A stretch of 64,000 nucleotides of DNA from Pseudalkalibacillus sp045920555 (GTDB lineage: Bacteria > Bacillota > Bacilli > Bacillales > Fictibacillaceae): contig NZ_CP174509.1 in NCBI RefSeq assembly GCF_045920555.1, positions 3,782,001 through 3,846,000 of the forward strand, in the 5' to 3' direction. Positions 25,332-33,671 of the stretch are shown here, piece after piece. A program made the translations under genes and the position numbers. The notes under the pieces were generated by a model that was not told the origin of the DNA, did not search any database, and saw only the letters and a list, made by a program, of their open reading frames with translations. Positions within the stretch are counted from its first letter, which is position 1. Every line of letters begins with the position of its first letter.

Positions 25332-26157
25332 CTTTACACCTCATTCTAAATGATTTATACGTTACCATACATTATATTTATATTTATTAGAGATTGAACT
25401 ATTATTAATAATCCAAACGTCAATATCCTGTGTAATCGCTGCCAACAGTTTTGGCAGCCTTAAGGAATGTGTTCTGTGCCGTCCCTGGGGCTGTAAAACC
25501 TATTGCCAGATTCTACGGAAGCCTCAAAACGACAGATCGATTTCCTGAATTATTGAATGTCCCTTTCAAGGAAGATAAAACAATTTGCTTTTTATAACAA
25601 TGAAAAACTCCATGATTTTCTTCACGGAGTTTTGCTATTGCCTTTATTATGTTTGTTCATGATAAAAGGGGGCTTTCCATTTCCCATTCATGGACATCTA
25701 GACCTATCCTATAGCCCTTGGAGAACATATGGACCATTCTCTGCTATATTCATCGCTTCTTCCAGTGAGGGAGCTATAAATATAACCTGTCCCGTCTAAA
25801 AAACGCCCTTTTACGTACACCCTTCCTTATTCCTGTTGTTCATCAGGATATTCCTAATGTTGAGGACGGTAACGACTACCTCTTTCCTAATCTTTCATAG
25901 GTAAGATGCGGCTAGATATATCATAGTCCCCCTCATCTTTAACTGGTATGAATATTTGAAAACGGTCTTATTATCTTTTAATATGTTTATTTCATTTTGT
26001 CTTCCTTTATAAAAATAACACTACTAGTGGTGTTGAATGGTAGATACCAGATGTAAAAATGATTCTTATCAACTTTGCTGGATCCTGATACAAATAATTC
26101 TCCTACTTCAAATGAGCCACCCCTTTTTCCTTACTTTAACTCTCTAGGCTTTGATTG
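25332..26157. other. Long intergenic region with a dispersed repeat and one possible remnant
   Basis: No intact gene. The plus strand around 25455-25580 reads AALRNVFCAVPGAVKPIARF then YGSLKTTDRFPELLNV, perhaps a fragment of a lost gene that I cannot name. A roughly 100-bp element shared with 43.87 kb lies at 25603-25700. Nothing else is recognisable up to the agmatine-deiminase-like gene. Confidence 0.4.
25603..25700. repeat. Dispersed ~100-bp repeat, copy A (see 43870-43969)
   Basis: About 85 percent identical by eye to 43870-43969. It contains a terminator-like hairpin on the minus strand (ACTCCGTGA...TCATGGAGT plus T run), preceded by a 12-codon frame (MNKHNKGNSKTP, stop) and then the block GATAAAAGGGGGCT. 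The shared block ends near CATTCATGGAC. Function unknown. Confidence 0.65.
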
Positions 26158-27255
26158 TTAAGGAAGAGGCTGCTGTTGAGTGATACAGTGTATATTTCCC
26201 CCGCCAACTGAAATTTCCCGTGTGTTGATAGGAAAAATTTCTCGGTCTGGAAACATGTTCTTAAAAGCTTCAATTGCATATTCATCCTGTGGGTCATTGA
26301 AGGTCGGTAAAATGACTGCCCCATTACATAGGTAACAGTTAATATAGGTTGAAATGAAGGTTACCTCAGGCGAACGTTCAAAACTGTAACAAGAGTAATC
26401 AATTTCTAGACTTTCTGTTTCACTCAAGGTAATTTGATTGGGTAAGTGAATTTTATTGATCTTCAACTTCCTCCCCTTGGCATCCGTAACTTTCTCCAAT
26501 CGTTGGTAGGCATCCTGAAGCACAGCATATTGTGGATGGCCAGGGTCATCTGTCCAACTCAATGCTACCTCACCCGGTCGAACGAAAAACACTACCTCGT
26601 CCACATGACCATCGGTTTCATCACCCACCAAGCCATCCTTTAACCAGATAACCTTTTGGATATTTAAATATTGGAGGAGTTTATCTTCAACTTCTTCCTT
26701 TGTTATGTTGTTATTTCGATTAGGATTCAATAGGCATTGCTCTGTAGTTATGAGTGTGCCTTCACCGTCTACCGTTATTGCCCCGCCTTCAGTAATAAAG
26801 TCAGTAGCATCATAGCGGCTGATTCGTTCGATTTCCAGTACCTTTTGTTTGACCAGTAGATCGAGATCCCAAGGGAAATACAACCCTTCTTTTATTCCTC
26901 CCCAAGCGTTGAAACCCCAATCGATCCCTCGAACCTCACCTTTATCGTTTTTAACAAAGGTTGGACCAATATCACGCATCCAAGCATCATTGGATGAAAT
27001 TTCAACAATTCGTATATCATGTGGCAAAAGTGCACGGGCATTTTCGAATTGTTCCGCCCGCACGCACATGGTCACAGGCTCAAATTTTGATATCGCTTTA
27101 GCAACCTCCACATAAACTCTTTGGGCTGGCTTAGCACCAGCTCTCCACGTATCGGTTCTCGTCGGCCAAAGCATCCATGTACCTTTGTGTTTTTCAAATT
27201 CTCCAGGCATTCTGAACCCGTCTTTTCTCGGTGTACTATTTATGGTTAAAACCAT
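26158..27255 (-). CDS. Agmatine deiminase / peptidylarginine-deiminase-like hydrolase
   Basis: A 365-residue guanidino-group hydrolase of the PAD_porph family. Substrate and catalytic residues are visible: WPTRTDTWR near the start, NDAWMRDIGPTFV (about 95), GDETDGHVDEVVFF (about 218) and the nucleophilic cysteine in GGGNIHCITQQQP near the C-terminus. The length and final motif match agmatine deiminase (AguA), which converts agmatine to N-carbamoylputrescine and ammonia. The ATG at 27255 has GGGGGG 7 nt upstream. It is driven by a sigma-54 promoter (27371-27386) with a site (27517-27532) for the adjacent PAS activator. No N-carbamoylputrescine amidase is next to it, but the co-regulated carbamoylase at 29151 could fill a similar role. 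Confidence 0.85.
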   Translation of the reverse strand: MVLTINSTPRKDGFRMPGEFEKHKGTWMLWPTRTDTWRAGAKPAQRVYVEVAKAISKFEPVTMCVRAEQFENARALLPHDIRIVEISSNDAWMRDIGPTFVKNDKGEVRGIDWGFNAWGGIKEGLYFPWDLDLLVKQKVLEIERISRYDATDFITEGGAITVDGEGTLITTEQCLLNPNRNNNITKEEVEDKLLQYLNIQKVIWLKDGLVGDETDGHVDEVVFFVRPGEVALSWTDDPGHPQYAVLQDAYQRLEKVTDAKGRKLKINKIHLPNQITLSETESLEIDYSCYSFERSPEVTFISTYINCYLCNGAVILPTFNDPQDEYAIEAFKNMFPDREIFPINTREISVGGGNIHCITQQQPLP

Positions 27256-27370
27256 TTCTTATCCCCCCAAACACATAAAAACTCATATCGACAACATAGT
27301 GATAAGATTCCAATATAATAGAGTTCTTTTATGAAAAATCCCTCCCTAATGTGTAGTTGCTAACTAGTAA

Positions 27371-27386
27371 TGCAACTTTCATGCCA
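27371..27386 (-). promoter_or_regulatory. Sigma-54 (-24/-12) promoter of the agmatine-deiminase-like gene
   Basis: The minus strand reads TGGCATGAAAGTTGCA, correctly spaced GG and GC elements, about 115 nt upstream of the ATG at 27255. A short palindrome (AAATCAAA/TTTGATTT) lies a little upstream, near 27402-27418. Confidence 0.87.
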
Positions 27387-27516
27387 TCTTTTATTTTTCT
27401 GAAATCAAAATTTGATTTTCTTAGGGGTTTTCGGGCTTTACCATCGTTCTGATTCTCATTTAAAAGAATAGTAATACCAAATTTATTTAAAAAACATCAT
27501 TTCTGTTTTATTGTTT

Positions 27517-27532
27517 GAACCGAAATCGATTC
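27517..27532. promoter_or_regulatory. Candidate activator site (UAS) for the PAS-sigma54 regulator, left promoter
   Basis: GAACCGAAATCGATTC matches the two sites at 28999-29014 and 29020-29035 (shared core CGAAATCGA with GA..C/TC flanks). It lies about 130 bp upstream of the left -24 box, between it and the regulator gene. Confidence 0.7.
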
Positions 27533-27569
27533 AGCTAAGTGTTAAGTTCTGCATCCGCATCGTACTATA

Positions 27570-28958
27570 TTAGAGATTGTATTTTTTCAACCTTCTCATG
27601 AATGACGATTGGGTTAATCCTAACGATTCAGCTGCTTTTCTTGTTGATGGATGGTTATTTTTCGCTTCAGTAATCATTTTTTTTTCGATTTGCCCTAAAT
27701 ATTCTGGAAGGCTTTGATCATTTAAACTGGAAAATGAAGCCTCTATCTGTTGTATTTCCTGCAATACTTTATCTGGAAGATCTGACTTCTCAATAACATT
27801 TGCTTTCGTCGTAACAATCAAACGTTCAACCATGTTTTCTAACTCACGGATATTACCCGGCCAGCTATAGTTTTGAAGGTAGTCAAGCAGTTCCTTACTC
27901 AACGTCGAATTATTTCTATACTTGGCCTTATATAAATCAAAGTAATGGTATATCAGAGGAAGGATATCATCTTTTCTTTCTCTCAAAGCAGGGATTTGGA
28001 TAGAAACAACATTGAGTCTGTAGTACAAATCCTCCCGAAATCGTTTTTCCTTCACCATCTGTAGAAGGTCTTGATTGGTTGCCGTTATGATCCGGATATC
28101 CACCTTTTTTAAATCGGTAGCACCAATTGGGATAAATGACTTGTTTTGTACCAATTGGAGAAGTTTCGGTTGAAGGGAAATTGGCAATTCTCCGACTTCA
28201 TCTAAGAAAAGTGTGCCTCCATTCGCTCTTTCAACCAATCCTATTTTTCCCCTGTTGTTCGCTCCCGTGAATGCTCCTCTCTTATAGCCGAACAGCTCCG
28301 ATTCGAGTAGCGTTTCTGGTATAGCACCACAGTTTATCTGAACAAAAGGCTTATCAGGTCTTTCACTGTTTTTATGGATTTCCTCTGCAATCATACTTTT
28401 TCCGACACCGGTCTCACCATTTAACAAAATGGTCGCATCTACTGTAGCAACTCTGCTTATCAGATCCATCATTTCTTCATGTTTCTTGCTCTTGCCGATT
28501 ACGGCCTGCCTATGGCCTTTTTCCGTTTCCTTCATCTTCAACTGCTGGAGTTCATTCCAATACTTCTTAAGCAGTGATTCAGCCTTCTCAAGTTTAAATG
28601 AGGCTCTAACCGTTTCTGTAATGTCCTTTACCTGGACCAATACATATTCAGTGTCATCCTTTTGAACTTCAACTAAATGTCCAGTAGCCAGATACTGCCG
28701 TCCTTTTGATGTCTGGACCTTCGTAACCGTCTCCCGTTTTTCTAATACGATCTTTGTTACTGATGGAGTGAATAGTCCATTATTTTCTAACTCCGTAACG
28801 CTTTTACCGATTATTTTGGACCGAGGTGCCCCCAATTGTTTTGTACTTGTATCATTGATCCAAAGGGCAACCCCGTTATTATCAGCTATAAAAATTCCAT
28901 CCTTCAAATGGTTAAAAATCGTATTAAAATGCTTGTCCTTAAAAAATCCTTTATTCAT
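27570..28958 (-). CDS. Sigma-54-dependent activator with N-terminal PAS domain (RocR/AguR-like layout)
   Basis: 462 residues. A PAS sensor domain covers about 8-115 (HLKDGIFIADNNGVALWIND). The AAA+ domain at about 148-380 has Walker A GETGVGKSMIAEEIH, the sigma-54 loop GAFTGA and Walker B GGTLFLDEVGE. A Fis-type helix-turn-helix lies at about 425-460 (STRKAAESLGLTQSSFMRRL). GGGAGG precedes the ATG. It is sandwiched between two sigma-54 promoters reading outward, each with copies of one 16-bp palindrome, so it is almost certainly the activator of both flanking units. The inducer is probably a guanidino, carbamoyl or amino compound handled by the products. RocR of arginine catabolism is a family parallel. 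Confidence 0.9.
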   Translation of the reverse strand: MNKGFFKDKHFNTIFNHLKDGIFIADNNGVALWINDTSTKQLGAPRSKIIGKSVTELENNGLFTPSVTKIVLEKRETVTKVQTSKGRQYLATGHLVEVQKDDTEYVLVQVKDITETVRASFKLEKAESLLKKYWNELQQLKMKETEKGHRQAVIGKSKKHEEMMDLISRVATVDATILLNGETGVGKSMIAEEIHKNSERPDKPFVQINCGAIPETLLESELFGYKRGAFTGANNRGKIGLVERANGGTLFLDEVGELPISLQPKLLQLVQNKSFIPIGATDLKKVDIRIITATNQDLLQMVKEKRFREDLYYRLNVVSIQIPALRERKDDILPLIYHYFDLYKAKYRNNSTLSKELLDYLQNYSWPGNIRELENMVERLIVTTKANVIEKSDLPDKVLQEIQQIEASFSSLNDQSLPEYLGQIEKKMITEAKNNHPSTRKAAESLGLTQSSFMRRLKKYNL

Positions 28959-28998
28959 TGAGTCGAACCTCCCTAGAACAATTATACAAACGCGAATT

Positions 28999-29035
28999 GA
29001 GTCGAAATCGAATCAGATCGATTCGAAATCGATTC
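28999..29035. promoter_or_regulatory. Tandem activator sites (UAS) for the PAS-sigma54 regulator, right promoter
   Basis: GAGTCGAAATCGAATC (28999-29014) and GATTCGAAATCGATTC (29020-29035) are near-identical palindromes 21 bp apart, two helical turns, on the same DNA face. They lie 75-110 bp upstream of the right -24 box. One related copy serves the left promoter. Confidence 0.8.
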
Positions 29036-29107
29036 AAATTTTCATTATATATTACCAATTTTCAGAATAAAAGGCTACTTTTTTAGTAAATTTACAGAAT
29101 TTATTTT

Positions 29108-29124
29108 TTGGCATGGAACTTGCA
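29108..29124 (+). promoter_or_regulatory. Sigma-54 (-24/-12) promoter of the carbamoylase-aminotransferase operon
   Basis: TTGGCATGGAACTTGCA, with GG (29110-29111) and GC (29122-29123) 10 bp apart, lies 27 nt upstream of the first ATG. Confidence 0.9.
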
Positions 29125-29150
29125 TTTATAAAATTACGAGGAGGAGACAT

Positions 29151-30386
29151 ATGAAATCATTACTACTAGGAGTAAATAAAAAGCGTCTACTTGAAACGAT
29201 TAAAGTGAGCTCTTCTATTGGCTCTTCTGAAAAAGGAGGTCTAAATCGTCTAGCCCTGACGCAAGAAGACAAAATGATGAGAGATGTATTTGTTCAATGG
29301 CTGTATGAAGAAGGGCTGGATGTCAGGTTTGATGATTTTGGAAACATATATGGAAGGAGGAAAGGTAGGATAATCGATGGCCCTGCCGTTGCTGTTGGAT
29401 CTCACTTAGATACTCAACCATGTGGCGGACGCTATGATGGTATTCTAGGCGTTCTTACAGCATTAGAAGTGATCCGGGTATTAAATGAAAATAATATAGA
29501 AACCGACTACCCGATCGAAATCATTAATTTTACGAATGAAGAAGGAGCTCGTTTTGCTCCACCGATGCTTGGTTCCGGGGGGGTTGCTGAGGAATTTACA
29601 AAAGACTTCATCTACAGCACGAGGGACGATAATGAAATATCCTTCCAAGAAGCTTTAAGAGAAATCGGATATTTAGGAGATAGAAGAAATCGATTAAAGA
29701 ATGTCAGAAGTTTCATTGAACTCCATATCGAACAAGGACCTATTTTAGTAAATGAAAATAAATCAATTGGGATTGTCGAAGGCATCCAAGGTATGAGCTG
29801 GTTCAGCGTTAAGGTAACAGGCGAGACAAACCATGCCGGTCCTACACCGATGGAAAATCGGAAAGATGCCCTCGTTCCATCTGCGAAGATGATTTCAAAG
29901 GTGAACGAAATCACGAAAAAGATTGATGGCTTGAAAACAACGGTAGGTAAAGTGAATGTCAAACCGAATGTGGCGAATGTGATTCCAGGTGAAGTGGAGT
30001 TCATGATTGATATTCGACATAAGGATGATGAGATCCGTTCATATGCTATTGAAAGATTGAAAGAACAGTTGAGTACCATTGCGTTGATGAATGACATGGA
30101 GGTAACGATCACGACAGATTGGCACTCTGATGCTGTCAGATTTTCACCTGTAGTGACGGATGCTATCAAGGAAGCAGCTGACAAATGGGGCTATTCTTCA
30201 ATAAAGCTTTTCAGTGGTCCTGGCCATGATGCAAAATATATGAACAAGATGGCTGGGAGCGGTATGATTTTTCTGCCAAGTATCAACGGCATCAGCCATA
30301 ACGAAGATGAACTTACGTTAGATGATGACATCGAAAAAGGAGCCAACGTCCTTCTTTATGTAATCCGAAAACTAGCAAATAACTAA
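29151..30386 (+). CDS. Zn-dependent N-carbamoyl-L-amino acid hydrolase / allantoate amidohydrolase-like (M20 family)
   Basis: A 411-residue dinuclear metallo-amidase. Ligands and catalytic residues are visible: GSHLDTQPCGGRYDGILGVL (about 83), NFTNEEGARFAPPMLGS (about 125), ELHIEQGP (about 193), NHAGPTPMENRKDAL (about 226) and SGPGHDAKYMNKMAGSGMIF (about 360). Relatives hydrolyse N-carbamoyl amino acids, ureidopropionate or allantoate to the amine, CO2 and ammonia. GGAGGAG precedes the ATG. As first gene of a sigma-54 operon co-regulated with an agmatine-deiminase-like enzyme, it may take a carbamoylated amine or acid produced there; this is inference. Confidence 0.88.
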   Translation: MKSLLLGVNKKRLLETIKVSSSIGSSEKGGLNRLALTQEDKMMRDVFVQWLYEEGLDVRFDDFGNIYGRRKGRIIDGPAVAVGSHLDTQPCGGRYDGILGVLTALEVIRVLNENNIETDYPIEIINFTNEEGARFAPPMLGSGGVAEEFTKDFIYSTRDDNEISFQEALREIGYLGDRRNRLKNVRSFIELHIEQGPILVNENKSIGIVEGIQGMSWFSVKVTGETNHAGPTPMENRKDALVPSAKMISKVNEITKKIDGLKTTVGKVNVKPNVANVIPGEVEFMIDIRHKDDEIRSYAIERLKEQLSTIALMNDMEVTITTDWHSDAVRFSPVVTDAIKEAADKWGYSSIKLFSGPGHDAKYMNKMAGSGMIFLPSINGISHNEDELTLDDDIEKGANVLLYVIRKLANN

Positions 30387-30440
30387 ATGATCAATTGACC
30401 GTTTTATTATTATTAAAATTTTTGATCAGGAGTGATGAAT

Positions 30441-31835
30441 ATGAGTCAAATGAAACTAGTCGATCATGCGAATGGCGAATCATTGCCAGCTGAATTATCT
30501 GTGTCAGACCGTAAACACCTTCTTCATCCATCTACGAATCCTAAAGCCCAGGTAGAATTCGGCCCGAAGATCATTTTTAAAGGCGGAAAAGGCATCCACC
30601 TGAAAGATCTCAAAGGCAATACGTATATTGACGGTGTTTCGATGCTATGGAATGTCAACCTTGGGCACGGGAACAAGGAATTGGCAGATGCTTCGTATCA
30701 ACAAATGACAGAACTCGCCTATGCATCAACTTTCTACGGATATGCCAATGAGCCGACCGTCCGTCTGGCTGAAAAGATTGCATCTTTGACCCCAGGAGAT
30801 TTGAATACCGTTTTCTTCACGTCTGGCGGCTCAGAGTCCAATGATACGGCATTCAAGTTGTCAAGATTTTATTGGCAGCTGCAAGGTTACAAGGAAAAAA
30901 GGAAGATCATTTCTTTACGTAGAGGCTACCATGGTGTAACCGTAGCGGCACAAAGAGCGACAGGAATCGATGTTTACCGTGAGTTTTCTGGTTCGACGGA
31001 CCCTGACATTGTCAATGCAAAGGCTCACGTTACCGACTGTGAGCTAGGTGATAAAAGCCATCCAGACTATGAGGGCAGTATTAGAAGCATCATAGAAAAA
31101 GAAGGAAAAGATAAGATTGCTGCCGTCATTGTGGAACCGATCCAAGGGGCTGGTGGGGTTCATATTCCTCCAGAAGGGTACCTGCACGCTATCCGAAACC
31201 TTTGTAATGAATTTGATATCCACTTGATTGCCGACGAAGTGATCTGCGGCTTTGGGCGGACTGGAAAAATGTTCGGTGTTGATCACTGGGGGATTGTCCC
31301 CGACTTCATGTCGGTCGCAAAAGGGATCACAAGCGGGTATGCTCAGCTTGGCGGTGTAGTCATGAGAGAACATATCAGGGATGCTATTAATGAGTATGAT
31401 GCTATGCTGGCTCATGGATTCACCTATAGTGGTCATCCTACAGCTTGTGCGGTCGGATTAAAAAATATTGAAATCATAGAACGGGACGGTCTTGTCGAAA
31501 ATGCAAGTCTACTAGGAAACGTGTTAGAAAAAGGACTCCATGATTTAGAAGACAAATACCCCTTTTTTACAAAAGGTAGAGCCAAAGGCTTGCTAGCTGG
31601 ATTCGATTTAATGAAGGATCCCGAGGAAAATGTTCCTTTTGATGAATCTGTAAAAGCTGCCGCCACCATCGTAGAAGAATGCTATCAGCGAGGTTTGCTG
31701 ATCAGACCGTTCGATTTTGAACCAGGAATGAATATAGTAGCGATTGCCCCCCCTCTTATCATCAATAAAGATGAAATGGAAAGGATTATTACGATTATAG
31801 ATGATTCCCTAGCTGTCTTTTCTAAAAGAATTTAG
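30441..31835 (+). CDS. Class III pyridoxal-phosphate aminotransferase (omega-amino acid/polyamine type)
   Basis: 464 residues from ATG 30441, chosen because AGGAG lies 8 nt upstream (a GTG at 30432 is in frame but overlaps it). Fold-type I PLP motifs: YIDGVSMLWNVNLGHGN at the start, SGGSESNDTAFKLSRFYW (about 130), IADEVICGFGRTGKMFG (about 263) and the Schiff-base lysine in FMSVAKGITSGYAQLGG (about 290). It transfers an amino group from an omega-amino acid, diamine or beta-alanine-like compound to pyruvate or 2-oxoglutarate. Lying 54 bp after the carbamoylase in the same operon, it would process the free amine that enzyme releases. Confidence 0.88.
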   Translation: MSQMKLVDHANGESLPAELSVSDRKHLLHPSTNPKAQVEFGPKIIFKGGKGIHLKDLKGNTYIDGVSMLWNVNLGHGNKELADASYQQMTELAYASTFYGYANEPTVRLAEKIASLTPGDLNTVFFTSGGSESNDTAFKLSRFYWQLQGYKEKRKIISLRRGYHGVTVAAQRATGIDVYREFSGSTDPDIVNAKAHVTDCELGDKSHPDYEGSIRSIIEKEGKDKIAAVIVEPIQGAGGVHIPPEGYLHAIRNLCNEFDIHLIADEVICGFGRTGKMFGVDHWGIVPDFMSVAKGITSGYAQLGGVVMREHIRDAINEYDAMLAHGFTYSGHPTACAVGLKNIEIIERDGLVENASLLGNVLEKGLHDLEDKYPFFTKGRAKGLLAGFDLMKDPEENVPFDESVKAAATIVEECYQRGLLIRPFDFEPGMNIVAIAPPLIINKDEMERIITIIDDSLAVFSKRI

Positions 31836-32270
31836 GGCTGGCTACCGGTATATACAAATATCACCTCTTAGTCCAAATATACGGACCTTATTATGGCCAG
31901 GCAGAAGGACTTTGGACGGAAAATCTGAAACATGCTCATCCTATATTACGAACCGACTATAACCTCACGGATGAGGCATCATCTTTTGAAGGATTAAGGA
32001 ATCTAGCTACGTCCGAAAAATAAGATCTTACTCTTTAGATAATTAAATAGTTTGTAAATAAACCTAGATTAATAATTCATACCTGACAATCTTCTACATA
32101 TAAAGAGGATTGTTAGGTAAGATTTACTATTATTCCATTCAAATCTTATATCCCCTTTTCTCTTCAGATGGTAACACATGACCCCTGATTGTAAGCGGAT
32201 ACATCAGAATGGTAATAAAAGATGTCTAATCATTTTCCTCAAGTAAAAAAAGATTGGAAGGAATGGTTCT
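31836..32270. other. Intergenic region with a coding remnant and a hairpin
   Basis: The plus strand at about 31843-32023 reads KYHLLVQIYGPYYGQAEGLW then TENLKHAHPILRTDYNLTDE and ASSFEGLRNLATSEK before a stop. It looks like a C-terminal gene fragment without a start; I do not recognise it. A long hairpin (ACCTGACAATC...GATTGTTAGGT, about 32080-32119) probably ends the upstream operon. Confidence 0.4.
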
Positions 32271-33611
32271 ATGAATCAATCAAATCAATTGAAACGAAGG
32301 TTAAAGTTGTTTCATGTAGTAGCAATAGGAATTGCGTATATGTCACCCTTTGCTGTTTTTGATACTTTCGGAATCGCATCGGATGTATCTTCAGGACATG
32401 TGCCTGCAGCATATATTGTAGTTTTTCTCGCAATTCTTTTCACCGCTTTAAGTTATGGAAAATTGGTAAAAAGATATCCTGCTGCTGGCTCTGTCTACAC
32501 ATATACTAAAAACATTTTGAATCCATATGTCGGTATTCTGGTGGGATGGGTTACTTTTATAGCCTACTTAGCCCTTCCCATGATCAACGCCTTACTTGCT
32601 GAAATTTACCTTTCAGCAGCATTACCTGGCGTTCCTAGCTGGGTCTGGGTTGTTGGTCTAATTGTTATTATTAGCTTTTTGAATATCTTTGGTGTCAAAC
32701 TCGCAGCTTCGGTGAATTTGTTGCTTGTCGCATTTCAATTTTTGGTTGGAACAGTCTTCATTTACCTTAATGTTCGTTCCATTACAAAAGGACCTGAGCA
32801 TTTTAATTCGTTGAACGAGCTATTTCCTTCCAACATGGAGTTTTCAGGGCTATTTGGGGCAGCAGCTTTATTAGCTTTATCCTTTATAGGGTTTGATGCA
32901 ATAACAACCCTTTCTGAAGAAACCGTTGAACCTAAAAAAAATATTCCTCGAGCTATTTTACTAGTTGCATCAATAGGGGGGATCTTTTTCTTCACTGTCA
33001 CCTACTTTATGCAGTCCCTATTCCCTGATGTATCTGTGCTTAATGATATTGAAGGTGCCTCACCTGAAATTGCTTATATCATAGGTGGAAACTTATTCCT
33101 CTCTATTTTCACCGCCGGAGCCTTATTTTCCGTATTTGCTTCAGGTTTGGCAGCACAAGTTAGTGCTTCTCGCTTGTTATATGCCATGGGAAGAGATGAA
33201 GTATTGCCTAAGCGTTTCTTTGGGTATTTACATCCTAAACATAATTCACCTGTTCCAAATATTCTCTTAATCGGTGTATTAGCATCATCCGCACTTTTGT
33301 TAGATTTACGCGGAGCAACATCTCTCATTAATGTTGGTGCATTCACTGCTTTTTCATTTGTTAATATATGTGTGATTGTAACCTACTTAAAGACTAAGGA
33401 GTCACGCTCTCTATTATATACCTTAGGTCATTTGATTGCCCCTCTTATTGGTCTGCTCTTTATTGTGTATCTATGGAGTAACCTTGATTTGTTTTCGATT
33501 ACGATTGGTTTAATATGGGCCTTGATCGGTTTCCTGTATTTGACATTATCTACAAACTTTTTCAAAAAAGAACCACCTCAAATTGATTTTGATGAACTTG
33601 AGGTGTCGTAA
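32271..33611 (+). CDS. APC superfamily amino acid permease (pair 1)
   Basis: 446 residues, about 12 membrane segments, with the APC signatures FGIASDVSSGHVPAAYIVVF near TM1-2, YPAAGSVYTYTKNILNPYVG and SFIGFDAITTLSEETVEPKK (TM6), then MGRDEVLPKRFFGYLHPKHN. It imports an amino acid or related amine or ureido compound by ion coupling. GGAAGG precedes the ATG. It is followed 60 bp later by a lipoprotein amidohydrolase. The permease at 37408-38751 is a clear paralogue in mirror orientation. Confidence 0.88.
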   Translation: MNQSNQLKRRLKLFHVVAIGIAYMSPFAVFDTFGIASDVSSGHVPAAYIVVFLAILFTALSYGKLVKRYPAAGSVYTYTKNILNPYVGILVGWVTFIAYLALPMINALLAEIYLSAALPGVPSWVWVVGLIVIISFLNIFGVKLAASVNLLLVAFQFLVGTVFIYLNVRSITKGPEHFNSLNELFPSNMEFSGLFGAAALLALSFIGFDAITTLSEETVEPKKNIPRAILLVASIGGIFFFTVTYFMQSLFPDVSVLNDIEGASPEIAYIIGGNLFLSIFTAGALFSVFASGLAAQVSASRLLYAMGRDEVLPKRFFGYLHPKHNSPVPNILLIGVLASSALLLDLRGATSLINVGAFTAFSFVNICVIVTYLKTKESRSLLYTLGHLIAPLIGLLFIVYLWSNLDLFSITIGLIWALIGFLYLTLSTNFFKKEPPQIDFDELEVS

Positions 33612-33671
33612 AAATTGAAATCTATAAAGAGCTTTAAATTTAAAAGGAACCTAATTAAGGGAGTGAATGTT

